NCBI RefSeq assembly: GCF_900215725.1
Contig: NZ_LT962469.1
Span: 659,365-723,364 of the forward strand
From: Ezakiella peruensis
Lineage (GTDB): Bacteria; Bacillota; Clostridia; Tissierellales; Peptoniphilaceae
Direction: 5' to 3'
Length of the DNA stretch: 64,000 nt
Shown here in pieces: positions 44,860 through 53,151 of this stretch (position 1 is its first letter; each line of letters starts with the position of its first letter). A program made the position numbers and the translations under genes. The notes beneath the pieces were generated by a model that worked only from the letters and a program-made list of their open reading frames with translations, had not been told where the DNA came from and did not search any database.

Positions 44860-45020
44860 TTAAGACGGACGATGATGCATCGCTTGGTTATCATCTCTTT
44901 GTTTTTACTAAGGGAAGGATTTGTCCTCGCGATATTTCCTCTATGACCTTAGAGGAAAAGGCTATGTACTGGGCGATGCTTTCAATGTATGCTAAGGAAG
45001 TGAAGGAGGCAAGTAAATAA
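44467..45020 (+). CDS. Tail assembly chaperone, -1 frameshifted long form
   Basis: Slipping -1 at A-AAA-AAC (44850-44856) reads past the TAA into a 54-codon extension (LIKTDDDASLGYHLFVFTKG...) that ends at TAA 45018-45020, overlapping the tape-measure ATG. The extension has no start codon of its own. This is the lambda gpG/gpGT arrangement. The feature spans both frames. Confidence 0.8.
44850..44895 (+). promoter_or_regulatory. Programmed -1 frameshift signal
   Basis: Heptamer A AAA AAC at 44850-44856, zero-frame stop next, and a GATGAT/ATCATC stem (44871-44876 with 44890-44895) 14 nt downstream that could act as the stimulator. Confidence 0.75.
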
Positions 45021-47005
45021 TGATTAGTACCGAGATTAGACTTTTTGACTCTATGTCACCTGTCCTTAAAAATATTATTTCGTCTGTCGACAATGTTATT
45101 AAAGCTATGGAAGACTGCGCCAGGTCTTCTGAGGGCATGATTGACACAAGAGGCATTGAAAAAGCCAGAGATCAAATGCAGGGTGCACTTGATGGTATAT
45201 ACAAGTACGATGAGGCCCTCATTGAAATGAAGATTAACAGTGAAAAGTCTAGTGATTCAATTGATGGTCTGTCTCACTCAATAATGAACAATGAAGGAGC
45301 TATGGGCAAGGCCATTGGAACTGCCAAGAAGCTTTTGGGAGCTTATCTGTCCTTTCAGGGGGTCAAAAAGTTTGTTGAAGCTGCAGATGAGTTTCAAAAT
45401 GTAAGCACTAGGCTGGGCATGGTTGCTGCTAGCTTTAAGGCCAATGAAAAAGATTTGTCTGGAGACCAGCTAATATCCAAGATTAGGCAGAGTGCTGCCG
45501 CGTCTCGTGGTGAATTTATGATGACAGCTGATGTCATCAGCAAGCTTGGTATGCAGGCAAGAAATGCCTTTGGCTCTTCAGATGAGCTGATAACTTTTGC
45601 TGAGCAATTAAACAAAAACTTTAAGATAGCAGGCACAGATGCGGAAGGGATCAGGTCCGTTATGTATAACTTGACTCAGGCCCTCGCTAGCGGTGTGCTT
45701 CGTGGCCAAGACTTCAATGCTGTTATGTCTAATGCTCCTATTATACTTGAAAAAGTTGCTGAATATATGGGAGAAGATATAAGTCAGATTAGAAAACTTG
45801 CTGAAGAGGGCAAACTTTCTAGTGAAGTGATTAAAAATGCCATGCTTGCAAGTGCTGAAGAGACTAATAATGCCTTTAAAGATATGCCAAAGACCTTTGC
45901 GGACATAATGACTGATATTAAAAACAGGGCCCAAGCGGCTCTCAGCAAAGCCTTTATTAAGTGGGAAGAGCTCTTAAATAATGATAATATGCAAAAGACT
46001 ATCGAGTTTATCATTAATAGTTTGGTGACACTTGTAGATATAGCTTCAGACATAATAAGTGTATTTATTGATATACTTGGACCTGTTTTGAGTGTCCTTG
46101 GAGAAATACCAGGCATAATTGAGACTGTAGTAATGGCTTTCTTTGCTTTTAGGGGAGCAACGCTTGCGGTCAATGCTGCCATGGCTTTATTTAATGCAAC
46201 TTGCAATGCCAATCCTATAATTCTGATAGCGACAGTAGTCTTAACTCTAATAATGCTTACCATCAGATGGATCCAATCAGTTGGCGGATTAACTATAGCC
46301 TGGCTTAAGTTTAAGCTGGCCGTTATGAATATATTTAGCGTTTTGTATATGGTAATCGCTGGATTTATGGGCGGGGTTGCCTCGGCTATATTGGGAGTTG
46401 TATCAATGGTTTTAAATGCGGTCCAATCTATTGTAAATGGAGTAATTAAGACCTTTAACTTTTTGATTAAAGGAATTAACCATATACCTGGTGTTAATGT
46501 TGGACTAATTGGCGAGGCAAAATTTGCAGATAATTACGATGAGTGGTCCAATAAAATCAGGGATAAGATGGGAGATGGCCTTGTTGCAAAAGCAAAAGAG
46601 CTCTCAGATAAAACAGCTGGCATAGAAAATGAAATTAAAATCAAACAAGATGAAATTGCCAAGCAGAAGGAAGCTGAAAAGGCTAATACTCTAGGCGATA
46701 TTAGTGTTCCAAAGTATGAAGATATGTTAGGAGGTATGGGCAATGACCTTGCCAAGGCTAGCGGTGCTGCAGGCAGTATTGATAAAAAGCTTGATGACGG
46801 CCTAGAGGTAAGCAATGAAGATCTAAAAGAAATTAAGGATGTTATGTTTCAAAGGGCCATTCAAAATCTATCCTGGGATAAGATCGATGTCCATGTGGAC
46901 AATACTTTTGGAGATGTCCACGAGACTGCGGACACAGATTCAATTATTAAGTCGATTGAGGATGGTTTGTATGAGGCTGTAGAAAGGGTAGGTGTGATGG
47001 CTTAA
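45020..47005 (+). CDS. Tape-measure protein
   Basis: A 661-aa tail-length protein. The N-terminal tape-measure domain (SAAASRGEFMMTADVISKLGMQARNAFGSSDEL, LASGVLRGQDFNAVMSNAPIILEKVA) precedes several hydrophobic stretches (about residues 335-490) and a C-terminal coiled coil. Rather short for the family, implying a short tail. Confidence 0.92.
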   Translation: MISTEIRLFDSMSPVLKNIISSVDNVIKAMEDCARSSEGMIDTRGIEKARDQMQGALDGIYKYDEALIEMKINSEKSSDSIDGLSHSIMNNEGAMGKAIGTAKKLLGAYLSFQGVKKFVEAADEFQNVSTRLGMVAASFKANEKDLSGDQLISKIRQSAAASRGEFMMTADVISKLGMQARNAFGSSDELITFAEQLNKNFKIAGTDAEGIRSVMYNLTQALASGVLRGQDFNAVMSNAPIILEKVAEYMGEDISQIRKLAEEGKLSSEVIKNAMLASAEETNNAFKDMPKTFADIMTDIKNRAQAALSKAFIKWEELLNNDNMQKTIEFIINSLVTLVDIASDIISVFIDILGPVLSVLGEIPGIIETVVMAFFAFRGATLAVNAAMALFNATCNANPIILIATVVLTLIMLTIRWIQSVGGLTIAWLKFKLAVMNIFSVLYMVIAGFMGGVASAILGVVSMVLNAVQSIVNGVIKTFNFLIKGINHIPGVNVGLIGEAKFADNYDEWSNKIRDKMGDGLVAKAKELSDKTAGIENEIKIKQDEIAKQKEAEKANTLGDISVPKYEDMLGGMGNDLAKASGAAGSIDKKLDDGLEVSNEDLKEIKDVMFQRAIQNLSWDKIDVHVDNTFGDVHETADTDSIIKSIEDGLYEAVERVGVMA

Positions 47006-47640
47006 TGAGAGCACATGATTTTTATATTAATAACTTTAAGCTGCCTATTACTCCATCTAGTATCAAGGTTGACTATAAGGGGAAAAATAAAACAATAGAT
47101 CTCTTAAATGGGGATGAATACAATGTTTTAAAAAAGCCATCTTTGACCAGTTATAGATTTGATTTTTTTCTGCCTCGTGATTATGCGCCAATAGTTGGCA
47201 CATATATTGAGCCTTTTACTGTGGTTGACGGTATTGAAAAGCTGATGAAAGAAAAGAAGATAATCCCATTTATTATCATCAGATATGATAGGGGTTTAAA
47301 AAATTCAATCATCAAAAAAGCAACAGTTGAGGATTTTTCTTATGAAGAGTCTTCAGATAAGGCTCCTGGACTTATGGCATCCATTACTTTAAAGGTCTAT
47401 ATACCACTTAAGACCAAGGTCCTAAGTGCTAAGAGTGACGGGGACATAACGACACTTACAGAAGTTAGCACTGTGGAAAGGTCAGTCTTGGATAAGGTTA
47501 AGGTAAGACCGAGCGAGCCTTTAAATGTTGCCATGAGGCGGGGTGGAATTGATCTAAATAATTATGAGAGCATAAAAAGTAAAAATAATATTGGCAGTAT
47601 AAGAGATGATCTGTCAGGCAGGACAATAGATTTGAAATAG
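47005..47640 (+). CDS. Baseplate/tail protein (XkdP-like)
   Basis: A 211-aa protein after the tape measure. Its YINNFKLPITPSSIKVDYKGKNKTIDLLNGDEYNVLKKPS start matches XkdP-family proteins, which usually end in LysM; no clear LysM is seen. Shares one base with the tape-measure stop. Confidence 0.8.
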   Translation: MRAHDFYINNFKLPITPSSIKVDYKGKNKTIDLLNGDEYNVLKKPSLTSYRFDFFLPRDYAPIVGTYIEPFTVVDGIEKLMKEKKIIPFIIIRYDRGLKNSIIKKATVEDFSYEESSDKAPGLMASITLKVYIPLKTKVLSAKSDGDITTLTEVSTVERSVLDKVKVRPSEPLNVAMRRGGIDLNNYESIKSKNNIGSIRDDLSGRTIDLK

Positions 47641-47666
47641 AGGGAAGAGGCGGCCCTCTTTTTTTA
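47639..47666 (+). terminator. Terminator-like hairpin inside the tail operon
   Basis: AGAGGG, nine-base loop, CCCTCT, then T8, in the 44-bp gap before the XkdQ-like gene. It should lower expression of baseplate genes unless read through. Confidence 0.65.
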
Positions 47667-47684
47667 CATAAGGGGGTAGAGTCT

Positions 47685-48656
47685 TTGTATAAAATAATAA
47701 TTACATCCAGGGGTGTGACCTATGAGCCTATTGTAAAGGAAAATTTTACAATAAAGCGCAGCATGAATTTTGAACCTTCAACATTAACTTTTGAATTGGT
47801 GAAGGATGAGATTATCAGCTATAGAGAGGGTGACAATATAAAGGTATATGACGAAGATGGCAATATGATTTATACAGGTTATATTGTAAGCAAGTCCAGG
47901 GATAAGAAGCAGATTATAAAAAATACATGCTATGATTCTATGTGGTATTTTAAGAATAAGGACACAATGAAGTTTGATGACATGACTTATAGCGAAATCA
48001 TCCAAGAAGTTTGTGGGCACCAGGGAATGATAACTGGAGAGATTGAAGATACTGGATATAAAATCAAGGGGGCTATCCATAGAAATAAGGAATATTTTAC
48101 TATTTTTAAGGATGCCTATGATATGACCTTGGCCCACAATGGGGTTATATTTACTCTATTTGATGAAAATGGGCGGATCACTCTTAAAAAGCCAACTTCA
48201 ATGATGGTTGAAAGGGCAATTACATTTGATAATGCTTGTAATTTTAACTACAAGACCAGCATTGAAAATTCGTATAACAGAATTAAATTATCCCATAATG
48301 ATGATGACAAGCAAAACCTTAAATACTATATAAAAGAGGATATGAACCACATTAAGGAGTGGGGACTTAGGCAGTTTATGGCCGAAAGCTCCAAAACAGA
48401 AGATATGGATGGGAAGGCGGCTAGATTGTTGGAGTTATTAAATAGAAAAGAGCGTACTCTTGAGATTAAAGACTGTATTGGCAATTGGGAAGTAAGGGGC
48501 GGGTCTTTGATCCCTGTTGTTTTGGGAGCAATAGGAGACATTGTGGTTAATTCTATGATGTTTGTATCAAGTGTAAATCACAAGGTTAAGGGCGGCATCC
48601 ACTTAATGGATGTCAAAGTATACAACAAAGACATAATGCCACTGGGAGGTAAGTAG
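47685..48656 (+). CDS. Baseplate hub protein (XkdQ/gpD-like)
   Basis: A 323-aa protein starting at TTG 47685 after AAGGGGGT. IKRSMNFEPSTLTFELVKDEIISYREGDNIKVYDEDG is typical of XkdQ-like late-control hub proteins. Confidence 0.85.
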   Translation: MYKIIITSRGVTYEPIVKENFTIKRSMNFEPSTLTFELVKDEIISYREGDNIKVYDEDGNMIYTGYIVSKSRDKKQIIKNTCYDSMWYFKNKDTMKFDDMTYSEIIQEVCGHQGMITGEIEDTGYKIKGAIHRNKEYFTIFKDAYDMTLAHNGVIFTLFDENGRITLKKPTSMMVERAITFDNACNFNYKTSIENSYNRIKLSHNDDDKQNLKYYIKEDMNHIKEWGLRQFMAESSKTEDMDGKAARLLELLNRKERTLEIKDCIGNWEVRGGSLIPVVLGAIGDIVVNSMMFVSSVNHKVKGGIHLMDVKVYNKDIMPLGGK

Positions 48657-49058
48657 ATGTCCACTAATTTAAAGGGAGTAATTGAAAAGATTGCAAATGG
48701 TGTTATTGAAGAAAAGAATATGGCCAGAAAGGTTTTTGCCAAGCTAACAAAGGTAAATCCACCTACCTTTAAGCTCTATGATAATCTGGAGGTGTCAGGC
48801 GCTTTTGTAATTACACCTAAATATAGGGTTTTTACAGCAAATGACATTGGCAAGGACTTTGTATTGGAGGAAGACCTTGGTGGTCAAAGGTATTTTTATT
48901 GCTATGAAGCTGCAAATGTTGGTGAGAACGGGATCCCTTATAGATGGACGGGAACAATTCCAAGCTGCGATTTAGTTGGGAACTGCAGCTGTGGCCATGA
49001 GGTCCATATTTATAGCGGTGTTTTAAATGAGATTGTTCATAAGGAGGGCCTAGATTGA
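48657..49058 (+). CDS. Baseplate protein (XkdR/DUF2577 family)
   Basis: A 133-aa protein with FAKLTKVNPPTFKLYDNLEVSGAFVITPKYRVF, as in DUF2577 members next to XkdQ. Four cysteines near the C-terminus. Confidence 0.82.
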   Translation: MSTNLKGVIEKIANGVIEEKNMARKVFAKLTKVNPPTFKLYDNLEVSGAFVITPKYRVFTANDIGKDFVLEEDLGGQRYFYCYEAANVGENGIPYRWTGTIPSCDLVGNCSCGHEVHIYSGVLNEIVHKEGLD

Positions 49059-49480
49059 TTCCTCAAGTTGATAAAGAAATTAATGAGCTTTTAAAAGACA
49101 AGATTGAAATAGAAAGAGTAAAGCCTTCAAAGACTTATAAGATGGACATAGAAAGAGAGAGGATTTGGGGGCACTGTGACGATATAGAGGCCCTCAAGCA
49201 AGCTATATATAAGGAACTCAATACTGAAAAGGGCGAATATGTAATATATGGCGAGTATGGATTAAAGAAAAAAGATCTCTTTGGAAAAGAGAAAAGGTGG
49301 GCCTATATGATTTTGACAGATAGGATAAGGGACGCATTAATTGATGATGACAGGATAAACGAGGTCCACAGATTTATATACAATGAAGAAATGTCACAAA
49401 AGGATAATGTGTGCCTGTCTTTTACAGTAGATAGTATATATGGAGAATTTGATATGGATAGGCTTGTCCTATCAATTTAA
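49055..49480 (+). CDS. Baseplate protein (XkdS/DUF2634 family)
   Basis: A 141-aa protein with TEKGEYVIYGEYGL, matching the gp25-like DUF2634 wedge family before baseplate J. ATGA-type overlap with the previous gene. Followed by a terminator and an unusual 440-bp gap. Confidence 0.85.
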   Translation: MIPQVDKEINELLKDKIEIERVKPSKTYKMDIERERIWGHCDDIEALKQAIYKELNTEKGEYVIYGEYGLKKKDLFGKEKRWAYMILTDRIRDALIDDDRINEVHRFIYNEEMSQKDNVCLSFTVDSIYGEFDMDRLVLSI

Positions 49481-49485
49481 ACACT

Positions 49486-49520
49486 AAAAAAGCTCATGAT
49501 TAGATTTCATGAGCTTTTTT
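49486..49520. terminator. Bidirectional terminator
   Basis: AGCTCATGA, seven-base loop, TCATGAGCT with A5-6 before and T6 after, so it works from either side: for the baseplate operon on the plus strand and the small RNA on the minus strand. Confidence 0.85.
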
Positions 49521-49602
49521 AGTACCTCCTAATAATTTTTAATTAATTATTTTGGTAGTTGCCTTTCCGAATAGGACTTTATTTGGTGCATATTTAATGT
49601 CT
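49486..49602 (-). ncRNA. Candidate small RNA downstream of the 28-aa toxin gene
   Basis: On the minus strand a promoter TTGACA (49632-49637), 17 bp, TAAACT (49609-49614) leads into about 115 nt without a credible ORF that ends at the bidirectional terminator. It may be an RNA of the type I module or part of the toxin transcript's 3' end. Confidence 0.45.
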
Positions 49603-49747
49603 GATCTTAGTTTAGCATAAGTTTGATTGATTGTCAAGCGATTTAAAAACTCCTTTATGCTCTAAAGATTTCAATTTGACTCAAATTCGGATTTTGCCAT
49701 AAATTTTAAAAAATATGCTTGATCATTTTAAATTTCAGTTATAAAGA

Positions 49748-49834
49748 TTATTTGTTGTTTTGGTCTTTACGATTTATGCTGATAATTAATGAAATTAGCG
49801 ATATTAAAACCATCGCAACTTCGTAGTTTGACAT
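49748..49834 (-). CDS. Type I-like hydrophobic toxin peptide (holin-like/Fst-BsrG style)
   Basis: A 28-aa peptide, MSNYEVAMVLISLISLII followed by SINRKDQNNK: short N-terminus with Tyr-Glu, one membrane segment, polar basic tail, as in the putative holin-like toxin family of Firmicute type I systems. In its leader, ACCTCT (paired to AGAGGT) hides the AGAGGTG ribosome site, and a consensus promoter lies upstream. It sits alone, on the minus strand, in the only large gap of the tail operon. Confidence 0.68.
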   Translation of the reverse strand: MSNYEVAMVLISLISLIISINRKDQNNK

Positions 49835-49840
49835 TCTATG

Positions 49841-49903
49841 TGCACCTCTTTCACTTTGAGAGGTCGTTTTGTATATTATATCATTATAAATAAATTATTT
49901 CAA
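49841..49903 (-). promoter_or_regulatory. Promoter and sequestering hairpin of the small toxin
   Basis: On the minus strand TTGAAA (49898-49903), 17 bp, TATAAT (49875-49880). The leader then forms ACCTCT/AGAGGT over the ribosome site about 10 nt before the ATG. Confidence 0.7.
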
Positions 49904-49920
49904 TTAGGAGGTGATTTGCA

Positions 49921-51012
49921 TTGCCTAAATTTTATGCAGAGGACATACTGAAAAGATGTATGTCTAGGATATCAGATGATATGGACAAAAGAGAGGGCTC
50001 GGTTATATACGATGCTTTGATGCCTGCTTGTATGGAGCTTGAAGCTTTGTATTTTGAGCTTGACGAATTATATAAAAATGCCTTTGCTGATACTGCTGAC
50101 TTCAATCACTTGAAGAAGCTTGGCAGAGAAAGAGGTATAGAAGTATACAGGGCAAGCAAGGCTCTTGTAAGAGGAGAGTTTTCTGACAAGGTGAATAAGG
50201 GCGATATATTTACTATAAATAAATTAAGATTTATTGTTACTAGTGATTGCCAGGAAAAAGGATCCCTCTTTGAAGCTGATTTAATAGCAGAGAGACCAGG
50301 AAGTCAGTACAATATTCAAAGTGGTTATTTAAACGCCTTGTATGGATACTATGAAGTAGCTAGAATTAAAGAGCTTTTGAAGCCTGCTAGAGATGACGAA
50401 AGTCAGGAAGAGTTTAGAGAAAGATATTTTAAAGAAGTTAGGAAGAAAAACTTTGGCGGAAATATTGAAGACTACGAACGCTGGACTATGGCTCTTGATG
50501 GTGTTGGTGCTGTTAAGGTATTTCCAATTTGGCAAGGCGGCGGCACAGTAAAAGTTGTAATTTCAGGGTCTGATGGACTTAAACCATCAACAAAATTAAT
50601 TGATGATGTGCAGACGGCTCTTGATCCTGTTAAGAATCAGGGCAAGGGAGTCGGGATTGCTCCTATTGGCCATACAGTTACTGTTAAGGGGGCTGATGAA
50701 AAGCTGGTAAATATAGCTTTAAAACTTGTTTTTCACGAGGGATACAACAAAGACAACACAGACAATATTGTCAAAAAAGTTTTAGAAGAATATATCAAGG
50801 AAGTTAGAGATGGCTGGGGGAAAAGACCTTTGGTTCTAAGAAGTTCTAATTTAATCAGTAGGTTTTTGGAGTATGATAAATACTTTGTTGACTGCGAGTA
50901 TGTGTCTTTTAATGATGAGAATATACGGCTGACCTTTGCAGAAGAGGAGATCCCTATACTTGGTCAAGTGACTTATCTTGATAAGGCTCCTGAGGGCATG
51001 TGTAAGGCATAG
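49921..51012 (+). CDS. Baseplate J-like protein (XkdT)
   Basis: A 363-aa baseplate protein with MPKFYAEDILKRCMSRI..DKREGSVIYDALMPACMELE and GGNIEDYERWTMALDGVGAVKV, standard baseplate J motifs. It starts at TTG 49921, seven bases after GGAGGTGAT. Confidence 0.93.
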   Translation: MPKFYAEDILKRCMSRISDDMDKREGSVIYDALMPACMELEALYFELDELYKNAFADTADFNHLKKLGRERGIEVYRASKALVRGEFSDKVNKGDIFTINKLRFIVTSDCQEKGSLFEADLIAERPGSQYNIQSGYLNALYGYYEVARIKELLKPARDDESQEEFRERYFKEVRKKNFGGNIEDYERWTMALDGVGAVKVFPIWQGGGTVKVVISGSDGLKPSTKLIDDVQTALDPVKNQGKGVGIAPIGHTVTVKGADEKLVNIALKLVFHEGYNKDNTDNIVKKVLEEYIKEVRDGWGKRPLVLRSSNLISRFLEYDKYFVDCEYVSFNDENIRLTFAEEEIPILGQVTYLDKAPEGMCKA

Positions 51013-51024
51013 GGGGCGATTAAA

Positions 51025-51714
51025 ATTAGAAAAGTTGAATTATTAAATTATACAGACTATGAGGTCATAGGTAAGGCTCGGGAATTTTACGCTAGAGTTG
51101 AGGCGGAAAATCCCGAGTTTAATCTTATGTGGGATGAGTTTTACAGAACTCTAAAAAACACCTTGATTTTAGAGGCTGACGAAGAGGGGATTAGTCGCTG
51201 GGAAGATATGCTTGGTATCATACCTATGGGCAGTCTTGAGGATAGAAGATTAAAGGTGTTTTTAGAATGGAACTCCAATGTTATATGGACTGATAGGACT
51301 TTAAGGCGGTTTCTAGACTTATTTTTAGGCAAAGATACTTATGAGATGGAACTGATCTATGATAAGTACGCTTTAAAGATTAAGGTTTACTTTGGGACCA
51401 CTAATGTTACAGCAAATGTACTGATGGATGAACTTAGAAGAATTATTCCTGCTAATATTGCCATGTTTACAACGGTAGAAGTTATATTTAGACCTATATG
51501 GGCAGGCGGTAGGCGAAGGGTGCTGAAGCTAACTTATAACGAATATCAGGTGACGGACATTAAAGGCGAGGCAGATAATATATTCGCGGGTAGGCTGGTA
51601 AGCATAATCAGGAAAGAATGGCCGATTAATAAGCAGTATAATTTAATTGCCAAGGGACAAGGCGGCTATTTATCATCAAACATTGGAAGTATAAGAGGTG
51701 AAATAATTGAGTGA
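51025..51714 (+). CDS. Baseplate/tail protein (XkdU/DUF2313 family), apparent ATT start
   Basis: A 229-aa protein. DUF2313 members begin near ...KVELLNYTDYEVIGKAREFYA..., which here has no ATG, GTG or TTG; the codon before RKVELL is ATT (51025-51027), eight bases after AGGGGG. Starting at the first ATG (51127) would lose 34 conserved-looking residues. Ends overlapping the fibre gene. Confidence 0.8.
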   Translation: MRKVELLNYTDYEVIGKAREFYARVEAENPEFNLMWDEFYRTLKNTLILEADEEGISRWEDMLGIIPMGSLEDRRLKVFLEWNSNVIWTDRTLRRFLDLFLGKDTYEMELIYDKYALKIKVYFGTTNVTANVLMDELRRIIPANIAMFTTVEVIFRPIWAGGRRRVLKLTYNEYQVTDIKGEADNIFAGRLVSIIRKEWPINKQYNLIAKGQGGYLSSNIGSIRGEIIE

Positions 51715-52456
51715 TTTAAAGAAAATTAGAGTACAGCATGTAGGTCGAGATGAAAACGGCCTAGAGGTCAAGACAGATGTGGATGTACTGACCGACGCCT
51801 CCGCAGTTACGATGGACGGCAAGGATTTAAAGTCGGGCATTGGTGGAATGATTGATGATAGAATCGGGAAATTAATCGACGGCGCGCCACAAGAACTGGA
51901 CACGCTAAAAGAAATTGCAGACGAACTAAGCAAGAATCAATCAGGCGTGACTACGATTTTGAAAAAACTGGGCGACAAGGCGGGCAGGACGGAGATAAAG
52001 ACCAAGTTGTCTGAGATGACGGAAGACACGAATCACAGAACAGTCACTGATACGGAAAAAACCACCTGGAATAATAAGGTGGACAAAGACGGGAACAAGA
52101 TTTTATCTACGAATGACTTTACTGATGAATACAAGGAACTTGTGGATTATAGCTTCCAGGCTATTGAACTAGGATTTGACAAGGATGAGCCTGATAAGAG
52201 CATTATAATTAACTTAGAAAATATAGAAGGAAGAGTTTTTGACAGCGTACGATTAAATGCAGCAAGTCAAGACAAAATAGGACTGATGAGCAAGGAAGAC
52301 AAGAAAAAGCTTGATGACATTGACCCTAGTAAGCTTGTTACAAATGAAAATTTAGCTGACTTTAAACGCTGCAAGATACTCACCCAATCAGAATACGACG
52401 CTTTGTCTAGCACAGAAAAGAATCGTGCAGATACCTTGTACTTCATAAAGGGTTAG
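51707..52456 (+). CDS. Tail fibre/spike protein
   Basis: A 249-aa protein starting at TTG 51707. The pattern AVTMDGKDLKSGIGGMID..., LDTLKEIADELSKNQSGV and the C-terminal SEYDALSSTEKNRADTLYFIKG are common in phage tail fibres. Its first half is richer in G+C than its second half. It stops one base before the Cys-rich gene. Confidence 0.8.
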   Translation: MSDLKKIRVQHVGRDENGLEVKTDVDVLTDASAVTMDGKDLKSGIGGMIDDRIGKLIDGAPQELDTLKEIADELSKNQSGVTTILKKLGDKAGRTEIKTKLSEMTEDTNHRTVTDTEKTTWNNKVDKDGNKILSTNDFTDEYKELVDYSFQAIELGFDKDEPDKSIIINLENIEGRVFDSVRLNAASQDKIGLMSKEDKKKLDDIDPSKLVTNENLADFKRCKILTQSEYDALSSTEKNRADTLYFIKG

Positions 52457-52858
52457 GTGATTAAAATATTAATAGATGAAAACAAGATTAAAGAAGTTAT
52501 ATTTGCCATGGAGGAGGTTGAGAAGATTAATCACAAGGGGAATGTGATCTGGCAAAACAAGTGTGCTAGTGCATGTCAAGAGATCTGTCAGTTATCTTGC
52601 CAAAATTGCCAAGGAAGATGTGAAAGTACATGTGAAAAATCATGTCAGAATTGCCAGGGCAAGTGTGAGACCAGTTGTGAGAAGAACTGTCAAAGCAGCT
52701 GTGAAAGTTCATGTCAAAGTACTTGTCAAAAAGGGTGTGAATCTAGCTGTCAAAAATCTTGTCAGACTAAATGTGAAACAAATTGTCAGAATATAGCTCA
52801 ATGTGGTGGATGCCTTAGAGGAGGAATGTGCGATTTCCAAGATGAGGATAGTTACTAG
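52457..52858 (+). CDS. Cysteine-repeat tail-associated protein (23 Cys, C-x3-C array)
   Basis: A 133-aa protein starting at GTG right after the fibre stop. Residues 1-35 end in KGNVIWQNK, a short beta module typical of tail proteins. Residues 36-125 hold 23 cysteines, mostly spaced C-x3-C with two C-x2-C breaks (at residues 48-51 and 63-66), linked by Gln, Ser, Glu and Lys. No known domain. The same Cys style occurs in the fibre at 55509, next to a radical SAM enzyme, so this may be a second substrate. Confidence 0.8.
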   Translation: MIKILIDENKIKEVIFAMEEVEKINHKGNVIWQNKCASACQEICQLSCQNCQGRCESTCEKSCQNCQGKCETSCEKNCQSSCESSCQSTCQKGCESSCQKSCQTKCETNCQNIAQCGGCLRGGMCDFQDEDSY

Positions 52859-52873
52859 AACCACAAATAACTC

Positions 52874-52902
52874 TTGACACGTAATATAATACGTGGTATA
52901 AT
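52874..52902 (+). promoter_or_regulatory. hicAB promoter with palindromic operator
   Basis: TTGACA, 17 bp, TATAAT. The spacer holds CACGTA-N6-TACGTG (52878-52895), a perfect inverted repeat fit for HicB autorepression. Confidence 0.8.
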
Positions 52903-52921
52903 ATAGTCAGTGGAGGTAGTG

Positions 52922-53119
52922 ATGAAATCTTATTCGTCAAGGGAAGTTATAAAATTATTAGAAGCTGACGGTTGGTATTTGGCTGATGTTGAAGGAAGTC
53001 ACCATCAATTCAAACATGATTTTAAGAAGGGGCGGGTTACAGTCCCACATCCTAGAAAGGATTTACGGCTTAGAACTTTAAAATCAATCGAAAAGCAATC
53101 AGGACTAAAATTTAACTAG
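52922..53119 (+). CDS. hicA: HicA mRNA-interferase toxin
   Basis: A 65-aa double-stranded-RNA-binding-fold toxin: SSREVIKLLEADGWYLADVEGSHHQFKH, with the catalytic His, then VPHPRKDL. Cleaves mRNA when not bound by HicB. Start at ATG 52922 after GGAGGTAG. Confidence 0.95.
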   Translation: MKSYSSREVIKLLEADGWYLADVEGSHHQFKHDFKKGRVTVPHPRKDLRLRTLKSIEKQSGLKFN

Positions 53120-53151
53120 TCCTTTCTTCCCATACCTTAAAGGAGGTTTTT

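Noticed and set aside
52563-52796. Alternative-frame ORF in the Cys-repeat gene
   Set aside because: It arises from the periodic TGT/CAA codons read out of frame (VKNHVRIARASV...), lacks a ribosome site and cannot be told from repeat shadow.
52457-52858. CRISPR-like or DNA-level tandem repeat
   Set aside because: Repeat units are short coding periods with codon-level variation; there are no constant repeats with unique spacers. No CRISPR array was seen anywhere in the window.
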